Shown: positions 22,866 through 28,164 of the stretch, one piece after another
Numbering within the stretch: the first letter of the stretch is position 1
Layout: every line of letters begins with the position of its first letter
Origin: Firmicutes bacterium UBA5389
Lineage (GTDB): Bacteria > Bacillota > DTU025
Direction of reading: 5' to 3'
NCBI GenBank assembly: GCA_002409965.1
Contig: DHON01000049.1
Location: 54,067-82,230 of the forward strand
DNA length: 28,164 nucleotides
Made by a program: the position numbers and the translations under genes
Notes under the pieces: generated by a model
Told to the model about the DNA's origin: nothing
The model's database searches: none
The model's input: only the letters and a program-made list of their open reading frames with translations

Positions 22866-22879
22866 GTGCAGTAGTCAGG

Positions 22880-23770
22880 CTATCGATAACGCCCTATGCC
22901 GAGGTACTTTCCGATGTTGGCCCCATCGTCCAGAACCGGCTCGATAACAGGAGAAGCGCATGTCATGACGGTGGCCACGCCGGGGCCATGGCCTGCCAGA
23001 AGACAGTCGGAGTGAACGACGACGCCAACGCTCACGGCGCCGCGCCTGTAGCTCCTCCCGTAGAGGTTATCACAATCGGCCAGCGCCACGATGTCGCCAA
23101 ATCGCAACTTGTCGAGGCCCAGGCGCGCTATCTCAGCCTTATCGGTAGTTGTGATGTCGTAGTCGCCGGAAGCCGCGTCGGCACTGCCTATTCCCGACCC
23201 CATCAGCACCGCCGGCACCACAGCCGCGACCTTAACCTGCAGGCGGCCGCCAGCCTCTCCCGGCTCCATCAGCTCAAGGAGACCCGGGTCTACGTTGAAG
23301 AGCTTTACGTCAGGGTAGTCCGGCAGCCTCAGACCCTGACCGTACGATCGGATGAGTATCTTGTCGTCAATGCAGAGTTTGTCGAGGGTTTCATCGTCGA
23401 AGTCTACTAGCACGTGTTCGATCCCGCCGTGATGCCCCGTCACCACACCCCGGGCGCCCTTAGCGTCTCCGCTCACCACGCGAGCCTCGTTTCCAATGCA
23501 TGACAGGATATTGTAGCCCCGGTTCTCCTCTTCTCCACGCTTCTCGTACTTCGCCGCCGTAGACACTCCCGGCTCGATGTGATCGCCTGCCCAGCCAAAC
23601 ACAGGATCGCCCACACGTACGTTGTAGGTGATGCCGCCCACTCCCGGCAGCGCGAACGGCGCCCCTTCGGCATCGATGCGGAACGCCTGCCTCCTGACGT
23701 GCGGCGCCACAGCGCCCTGAACCGATATCATCACAAGCTTCTCTTTGTTAGTCCTCAACGCGTCGGCCAC
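22880..23770 (-). CDS. DUF4438-like protein of unknown function
   Basis: A 296-aa, apparently cytoplasmic protein with no signal peptide or membrane helix. Start GTG 23770 after GAGGAAAG. Conserved-looking blocks are VRVGDPVFGWAGDHIEPGVS (51-70), the nucleotide- or metal-site-like GHHGGIEHVLVDF (112-124), LIRSYGQGLRLPDYPDVKLFN (139-159), VLMGSGIGSADAASGDYDI (188-206), LADCDNLYG (230-238) and HSDCLLAGHGPGV (253-265). The composition and these blocks resemble the DUF4438 family, for which structures but no biochemical function are known to me; this is from memory and needs a profile search. It is divergent from the cotJ operon, and its leader holds a copy of the repeated element. Confidence 0.8.
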   Translation of the reverse strand: MADALRTNKEKLVMISVQGAVAPHVRRQAFRIDAEGAPFALPGVGGITYNVRVGDPVFGWAGDHIEPGVSTAAKYEKRGEEENRGYNILSCIGNEARVVSGDAKGARGVVTGHHGGIEHVLVDFDDETLDKLCIDDKILIRSYGQGLRLPDYPDVKLFNVDPGLLELMEPGEAGGRLQVKVAAVVPAVLMGSGIGSADAASGDYDITTTDKAEIARLGLDKLRFGDIVALADCDNLYGRSYRRGAVSVGVVVHSDCLLAGHGPGVATVMTCASPVIEPVLDDGANIGKYLGIGRYR

Positions 23771-23925
23771 CTTTCCTCAACTCGCTGTGTACGATTGTTG
23801 ATATTCACCTCCAAGGTCGGGATTCCTCCCGCGGGCAGGCTCAAATGTGCCGCCTGCATGCCTCCAGGTTGGACGTGCCTGAATATGATGGACTGGACCA
23901 TTACCGCGTCAAGGGAGGAAAGCAC
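23771..23925. promoter_or_regulatory. Divergent intergenic region between the DUF4438-like gene and cotJA
   Basis: This 155-base region must hold promoters for both directions. On the minus strand AGGAATCCC (23820-23828 on the map), 12 bases, then GAAT (23803-23806) is another copy of the leader element. On the plus strand GAATATG (23881-23887), about 11 bases, then CATTAC may be a weak match to a mother-cell sigma-E promoter for cotJ; the spacing is short, so confidence is low. GCAGGC and GCCTGC (about 23836-23858) form a small hairpin. Confidence 0.4.
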
Positions 23926-24129
23926 ATGGACTGTCATCACCCGATCGGTCCCGCGCGAATGGAGTTAGCACGGGCGTACGTGTGCCCTCAGCCTGCATAT
24001 GCCCAGAGGTTCAACCCGATTGAAGGCCTGAACCACGGGACCATCTTCCCTGAGCTTGTCAGGCCATACGTTCCCGAGCGGGAGCGCCCAGAGTGCCCCG
24101 GGGAGGTGGGACAATCATGCCGGCCATGA
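23926..24129 (+). CDS. cotJA: Spore coat-associated protein CotJA
   Basis: A 67-aa CotJA-like protein. ATG 23926 has GGGAGG eight bases upstream. The diagnostic part is MELARAYVCPQPAYAQRFNPIEGLNHGTIFPELVRPYVP (12-50), with the family's xGTIFPELxRPY core. Together with CotJB and CotJC, which follow directly, it is part of a small coat-associated complex made in the mother cell during sporulation. It overlaps cotJB by 13 bases. The cassette is on the strand opposite to almost everything else in the window. Confidence 0.88.
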   Translation: MDCHHPIGPARMELARAYVCPQPAYAQRFNPIEGLNHGTIFPELVRPYVPERERPECPGEVGQSCRP

Positions 24130-24377
24130 ACTGCGATGAGCTCATGACGAGAATCCAGGCCCTCGAGTTCACGGCGGTGGATCTCAACCTGTACCTCGAC
24201 ACTCATCCGTGCGATGCTCGCGCTGTTGCCGACTACAACCAGGTCGCCGCGGCATTAGCCCAAACCGTAGCAGCCTACGAGCGAGTGTGCGGACCGCTCG
24301 CCAATTTCGGGCAGTCGCAGTCCTGCGGAAGATGGGCATGGGTCGAACAACCCTGGCCGTGGGAAACGCAGGGATGA
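24117..24377 (+). CDS. cotJB: Spore coat protein CotJB
   Basis: An 86-aa CotJB-like protein. ATG 24117 lies six bases after GGGAGGTGGG; ATG 24126, in a stop-start overlap with cotJA, is possible. Residues 5-56 form the conserved helical core with LMTRIQALEFTAVDLNLYLDTHP (9-31) and VADYNQVAAALAQTV. The C-terminal WVEQPWPWE (74-82) is the Trp-rich tail typical of CotJB. It is encoded between CotJA and CotJC and acts in the spore coat. Confidence 0.9.
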   Translation: MPAMNCDELMTRIQALEFTAVDLNLYLDTHPCDARAVADYNQVAAALAQTVAAYERVCGPLANFGQSQSCGRWAWVEQPWPWETQG

Positions 24378-24407
24378 GCATGATCAGCAGAGAGGAGGCT
24401 ACCCGAA

Positions 24408-24980
24408 GTGTGGGTGTATGAGAAGAAGCTTGAGTATCCGGTGAAGGTGAGCGGACCTAACCCTAAATTGGCCAAAACTGTTATTACCCAGTATGGAGGC
24501 CCTGATGGCGAGCTCGGGGCGTCTTTACGATACCTGACGCAGAGGTACTCCATGCCCACCTCCCAGGTCAAGGGTGTCCTGACCGACATTGGCACTGAGG
24601 AACTGGCGCACATGGAGATAGTGGCGGCGATCGTCTACAACCTGCTCAAAGGCGCCCCGCTCGAGCAGATCAAGGCAGCCGGCATGGAGGGCTACTATGC
24701 AGACCACGACAGGGCGCTGTTCTTCGTCAACGGCGATGGCGTGCCGTGGGTCGCAGCCTACATTCAGTCGAAGGGCGACCCCATAGCCGACCTGCACGAG
24801 GATATGGCGGCCGAAGAGAAGGCCCGATCCACGTATGAGCACCTGATCAACCTGTCGGACGACCCCGGCGTCACTGACGTGCTGCGCTTCCTGCGCGAAC
24901 GGGAAGTCGTCCATTTTCAGCGTTTCGGCGAAACGCTCAACATAGTTCAGGAGCATTTGTCTTCCCGCAAGTTCTGGTAG
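24408..24980 (+). CDS. cotJC: Spore coat protein CotJC, manganese catalase family
   Basis: A 190-aa ferritin-like, di-manganese-catalase-type coat protein. GTG start 24408 follows AGAGGAGG at nine bases. WVYEKKLEYPVKV at the N-terminus and the ligand set Glu35 (GELGA), Glu64/65 and His68 (GTEELAHME), Glu136/137 (AAEEKAR) and His169 (REREVVHFQRFGE) are as in CotJC/manganese catalase. The length is normal for CotJC. It ends 94 bases before the convergent trehalose synthase gene. Confidence 0.95.
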   Translation: MWVYEKKLEYPVKVSGPNPKLAKTVITQYGGPDGELGASLRYLTQRYSMPTSQVKGVLTDIGTEELAHMEIVAAIVYNLLKGAPLEQIKAAGMEGYYADHDRALFFVNGDGVPWVAAYIQSKGDPIADLHEDMAAEEKARSTYEHLINLSDDPGVTDVLRFLREREVVHFQRFGETLNIVQEHLSSRKFW

Positions 24981-25028
24981 GCGGCGCGAACACTGCATCG
25001 AGACACAGTGCGCCGGGCGAGTTCGACC

Positions 25029-25058
25029 CGCGGTCGGAGGCCCGGTCCCCCGACCGCG
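25029..25058. terminator. Hairpin between convergent cotJC and trehalose synthase genes
   Basis: A perfect 9-bp inverted repeat, CGCGGTCGG at 25029-25037 and CCGACCGCG at 25050-25058, with a 12-base loop. It lies between two convergent genes, so it could stop transcription from either side. No T-run is present in either direction, which lowers confidence that it works as an intrinsic terminator. Confidence 0.5.
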
Positions 25059-25073
25059 ACTTCGTCTACACCT

Positions 25074-26363
25074 CTACACCTTCGGCTCACGCATCGGCCC
25101 CTGCGCAAACAGGCTGAGATATCGGGCCAAATGCGTGGTGGACAGGAACCGGCGCCTCACGGTCTCTCTGGCCTCTCGCCCCAGCGACTCTCCAACATCG
25201 GGGCGGGAGAGAATCTGGACTATTCTGGCCGCGCACTCTTCGGTAGACGCGATCAGGTAACCGTTTCGCCCATCCTCGATCTGCAGGCGGCATCCGGTGG
25301 CCTGTCCGGCAACAACCGGGCGCGCCTTCCACATGCCCTCGGTTATAGTGAGTCCAAATCCCTCACGCACCGATTTCTGGATCACAACGTCCGCCTTCTG
25401 CTGGAACGCCGCCACTTCGGCGGCGTGCACCCCGTCCTGATTGGACAGCACACGCACATCGGGGTCGCCCCCTGCGGCCCCCTTGAGGTCGTCCAGCAGC
25501 CTCACCCCTTCAGGATCGTCAAGAGCTATCGATCCCACCAGAGCAAGCTGGACATCTGGATACTCCGCCTTCACAATCCTGTACGCATCGATCACCCCGA
25601 AAGGGTCTTTCCACGGATCGAACCTGGACACCTGAACCAGCAGCGGCCTGTCAGGATCCACGCTGAACGCCGAAAGAACCTCTCTGGCCCTACCTGGATC
25701 GACCAGCAAGTTCTTGGGGCTCGTGGGATCGATGGACGGCGTTATCTCCGCAACCGGAACGCGTATCTCTTCCCCGGCGTAGTCCCGGCTGGTGACTATG
25801 GCGCCATCGTACCGGTTCACCCAGGGGTGCAGTAGTTCCCACGTGGACGCAAGCGGTGTAGACATGTCGATGTGGCAGCGCCAAAACCACTTCGCGCTTT
25901 GGGCCCCGCCCTCATCCACGCCCGATGAGATGGAATCTCGCACTAGGGCGCCCATCTGAAGAGGCTGGGGATCGTGTATCACCACAAAGTCCCAAGGTCC
26001 CCCGGGGAAGCCTGCAACCAGGCTCCTATTCACTTCCTCGTAGAGCGCCCACTCCTCCGAGGTGAGACCGTCCTCCATGCCCTGCAACGCATTGTGGATC
26101 TTCTTGGTCACCTCGAAGAACCGGCCCGGCGCTCCGTCGATCACGTACCATCGAGCATCCAGCCCGGCATCGCGCATGAGAGGCACGATTGTGTGGAGAA
26201 GCTCGGCCACTCCCCCGCCGTACGGCGTGGAGCTGATATGCAGCACCCGCGCGCCCGAGAGGTTCCGCGCCAGGCGCCTCGCGTCCTGCACAGCGGCTTC
26301 GCCGGCGTACGGAGCGTGATCGTCCAGCCGGTTCAGTGCGACACCTACTTCGGTGAAGAACAT
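25074..26363 (-). CDS. treT: Trehalose synthase, glycosyltransferase family 4 (TreT-type)
   Basis: Forms trehalose reversibly from NDP-glucose and glucose; cytoplasmic, 429 aa. ATG has GGAGG seven bases upstream. The N-terminal Rossmann domain has VLHISSTPYGGGVAELLHTI (40-59), RWYVIDGAPGRFFEVTKKIH (71-90) and VVIHDPQPLQMG (127-138), the hallmarks of the TreT/trehalose phosphorylase subgroup. The C-terminal domain has PSIDPTSPKN (209-218), VSRFDPWKDPFGVIDAY (245-261), REGFGLTITEGMWKARPVVA (333-352) and the Glu-rich nucleotide-sugar site. The gene follows MalF/MalG-type permeases with 28 bases between, as in archaeal TreT clusters with a trehalose/maltose importer. A GT4 enzyme on another disaccharide is the alternative. 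Confidence 0.86.
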   Translation of the reverse strand: MFFTEVGVALNRLDDHAPYAGEAAVQDARRLARNLSGARVLHISSTPYGGGVAELLHTIVPLMRDAGLDARWYVIDGAPGRFFEVTKKIHNALQGMEDGLTSEEWALYEEVNRSLVAGFPGGPWDFVVIHDPQPLQMGALVRDSISSGVDEGGAQSAKWFWRCHIDMSTPLASTWELLHPWVNRYDGAIVTSRDYAGEEIRVPVAEITPSIDPTSPKNLLVDPGRAREVLSAFSVDPDRPLLVQVSRFDPWKDPFGVIDAYRIVKAEYPDVQLALVGSIALDDPEGVRLLDDLKGAAGGDPDVRVLSNQDGVHAAEVAAFQQKADVVIQKSVREGFGLTITEGMWKARPVVAGQATGCRLQIEDGRNGYLIASTEECAARIVQILSRPDVGESLGREARETVRRRFLSTTHLARYLSLFAQGPMREPKV

Positions 26364-26391
26364 CCTGCATCCCTCCGCGAAAACTCATGAG

Positions 26392-27243
26392 TTACTTCGA
26401 AGTCCAACCGACCATGCCTCTTATGTAGTATCTTTGCATGATAGCGAACACTGCGATCGGGATCATCATCACAATCACGCTGCCCGCGGAGAGAACGCCC
26501 CAGTCAACGTGGTAGACGCCGCGGAGCAGAGGCACGCGCTGCGTGGCCAGGAGCTTGTCGGGGGAATACACCAGTATGAGGGCTAGGAAGAAGTCGCTCC
26601 ACACCCACATGAACTGGAGAACTGCGGCGGAAGCCACGGCCGGCAGCGACATGGGCACCACGATCTGCAAGAATACGCGAAGATCGGAAGCGCCGTCCAC
26701 CTTGGCAGCCTCCTCTACCTCGACAGGCACCGTGGTGAAGTAGTTGCGCATGAAATACATGATCCACGGCAGCCCCCAGGCCGCATGCACCAGCACCAGC
26801 CCAACATAGGAGTCCACTGCGCCTAGTCCGCGCATGATGCGGTATATCGGCACCGCGATCATCTGCTGCGGCAGTGTCATCAGCGCCACGATAGCCATGA
26901 ACAATAGATCTCGAAAGCGGAAGCGAAAGCGCGCGAAGCCGTAGGCAGCAGTCGACGCCACAATGAGCGGCAGTATGGTTGCCGGCACAGCTACGCGCAG
27001 GGAGTTATACATGCCCTGCCCCAGCGGCGCCGCGGGGTGGTTCCATGCGCCCGCGTAGTTACGGAGAGTCGGGTTGAACTGCTCGAACCTCCACCATCCC
27101 CGGAGCACCTCCGACAGCGGGCGTATCGACGCCATGAACACCCCAAGGAAGGGAATGAGCCAGATGAGGGCCGCAAGCCCTGCAACAACGTACAGAGCAA
27201 TGGTCGAAGACCTCGTGCGCGCGAAGACGCCCATGGATCTCAC
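26392..27243 (-). CDS. Carbohydrate ABC transporter permease (MalG type)
   Basis: A 283-aa inner-membrane permease with six predicted helices. GTG 27243 overlaps the stop of the MalF-type gene (GTGA), and GGGGTGAG lies upstream. The family features are LIPFLGVFMASIRPLSEV after helix 1, NSLRVAV before helix 2, and the EAA loop EEAAKVDGASDLRVFLQIVVP (177-197) with the usual G at the right place. The end YIRGMVGWTSK, about ten residues from the terminus, resembles GLTAGAVKG of the family. It pairs with the MalF-type subunit; the substrate is probably trehalose or maltose from the neighbouring TreT gene. Confidence 0.93.
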   Translation of the reverse strand: MRSMGVFARTRSSTIALYVVAGLAALIWLIPFLGVFMASIRPLSEVLRGWWRFEQFNPTLRNYAGAWNHPAAPLGQGMYNSLRVAVPATILPLIVASTAAYGFARFRFRFRDLLFMAIVALMTLPQQMIAVPIYRIMRGLGAVDSYVGLVLVHAAWGLPWIMYFMRNYFTTVPVEVEEAAKVDGASDLRVFLQIVVPMSLPAVASAAVLQFMWVWSDFFLALILVYSPDKLLATQRVPLLRGVYHVDWGVLSAGSVIVMMIPIAVFAIMQRYYIRGMVGWTSK

Positions 27244-28115
27244 GGTTGCTCACCCCTGACCGATCTGAACGTTGGTATCGACACTGCCAGGGCCACCAGC
27301 ATCAGAAGTGTGGCCACTACAGCCGCTGAGTTGGCATCGAACTCGCGGAACGCATACATGTACATCTGCAGGGCGAGCACGTTCGACGCACCGCCCGGGC
27401 CGCCCATGGTGGCAACGTACACGATATCGAATATCTTCAGCACCCACAGAAAGGTCATGGTAATGACCACGCCTGTAACCGGTCGCAGCATGGGAACGGT
27501 GATAGCGAAGAAAGCCCGCATCGGCGATGCGCCGTCGATCACAGCTGCCTCATAGACGTAGTCGGGTATGGTTTCGAGCCCCGCCGAATACAGGATCATG
27601 CTGAAGGGCGTCCAGAGCCACAGCGACCCCAGGATCAAGGAGAACAGCGCAGTGTCGGGGTAAGCTGTGAGAGTGCGCCTGGGGATCCCGACAATCGACA
27701 TCAACGAGGGCAGTATTCCCACATTCCCGTCGAACAGGAATCTCAGTATCACCCCGCCCACCACCATGGGCGTAACCATCCCAAGGAATATTATGGACTT
27801 CACGATGGCTCCGCCCCTGATCTCGCGCAAGATCACCGCCAACACCAAACCGAGGCCGGCAGTGAGCGGCAGATGTATGACGATCCACATCACGTTGTGC
27901 ACAAGCGCTCCGTAGGGAAACCCTCTAGCGAAACCGCGCGGATCAAACATCTCCGGCTGCGACAGCACCTCCCCGTAGTTCCCCAGCAGCGCAAATTGGC
28001 CTTCGCTGGTGAAGAAGCTCAGCCACACCGTATTGACGACAGGGTACACCACAAACACTGCCAAGAGCGCCAAGGCCGGGACGAAGAAAAGCGCCCTGCC
28101 ACGCAACGTGCGCAT
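27240..28115 (-). CDS. Carbohydrate ABC transporter permease (MalF/UgpA type)
   Basis: A 291-aa permease, first gene of the pair; ATG 28115 with AAGGAGG seven bases upstream. FVPALALLAVFVVYPVVNTVWLSF (11-34) is helix 1, the middle helices follow, and the EAA loop is YEAAVIDGASPMRAFFAITVP (188-208). MGGPGGASNVLALQMYMYAF is the motif after the fifth helix. The product of the off-window gene to the right is expected to be the sugar-binding protein. The ATPase subunit is not in this window and may be a shared MsmX-type protein encoded elsewhere. Confidence 0.93.
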   Translation of the reverse strand: MRTLRGRALFFVPALALLAVFVVYPVVNTVWLSFFTSEGQFALLGNYGEVLSQPEMFDPRGFARGFPYGALVHNVMWIVIHLPLTAGLGLVLAVILREIRGGAIVKSIIFLGMVTPMVVGGVILRFLFDGNVGILPSLMSIVGIPRRTLTAYPDTALFSLILGSLWLWTPFSMILYSAGLETIPDYVYEAAVIDGASPMRAFFAITVPMLRPVTGVVITMTFLWVLKIFDIVYVATMGGPGGASNVLALQMYMYAFREFDANSAAVVATLLMLVALAVSIPTFRSVRGEQP

Positions 28116-28164
28116 GTTCCCGCCTCCTTCGAGGTCCTCCTTGATGCGGCCGGGCGCCCCCCGC

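Noticed and set aside
24984..25010. Small CACTG/CAGTG inverted repeat after cotJC as a terminator
   Set aside because: The stem is only 5 bp and no T-run follows; the 9-bp hairpin at 25029-25058 is the better candidate.

Overview
This window is 28.2 kb of high-GC bacterial chromosome, densely packed with genes. Almost every gene lies on the minus strand, so transcription runs right to left. Shine-Dalgarno sequences are strong (AAGGAGG, GGAGGTG) and GTG/TTG starts are frequent. A cotJABC spore-coat cassette and a LysM-LysM-LysM-GH18 spore-cortex-type hydrolase point to a spore-forming member of the Bacillota (Firmicutes). A divergent TolC-like outer-membrane protein and two peptide-binding proteins with cleavable signal peptides but no lipobox cysteine suggest a two-membrane (diderm) envelope. 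A deep diderm spore-former such as the Limnochordia-type lineages is my best guess; this is inference, not proof.

Right end (28115 to 25074, minus): a two-permease carbohydrate ABC importer (MalF- and MalG-type), overlapping by 4 bases, followed by a TreT-type trehalose synthase. This looks like an uptake-and-metabolism cassette for trehalose or a related disaccharide; its binding protein would lie off the right edge. Next comes the only plus-strand block, cotJA-cotJB-cotJC (23926 to 24980).

Middle (23770 to 12367, minus): a DUF4438-like protein, adenosine deaminase, a membrane-anchored unknown protein, a small Gly/Phe/Trp/Pro repeat protein, a degenerate GAF-GGDEF protein, the LysM-GH18 hydrolase, the TolC-like protein, glycerophosphodiester phosphodiesterase, an MFS transporter, homoserine dehydrogenase, nucleoside diphosphate kinase and a YhaM-like OB-HD nuclease. 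The run is closed by a good intrinsic terminator at 12325-12350.

Left part (12198 to 1, minus): a secreted thioredoxin-fold protein that has lost its CXXC, then a complete oligopeptide-type ABC importer (binding protein, OppB with an insertion, OppC, OppD, OppF) with two unknown membrane proteins appended. A second peptide-type system follows (binding protein, OppB, OppC cut by the window edge).

The most striking observation is that the binding protein of this second system (2444-4156) is a circular permutant. Behind an ordinary signal peptide, the C-terminal half of the SBP_bac_5 fold comes first and the N-terminal half last, with the ancestral ends fused by a short linker and nothing missing. 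The canonical-order paralogue at 9683-11566 carries a large insertion at exactly the loop where the permutant has its new ends. The partner OppC also has an unusual extracytoplasmic insertion of about 220 residues. A second unexplained signal is a degenerate leader element, roughly AGGAATTCC-N12/13-GAAT, found upstream of four different minus-strand genes (five copies), including both binding-protein genes.
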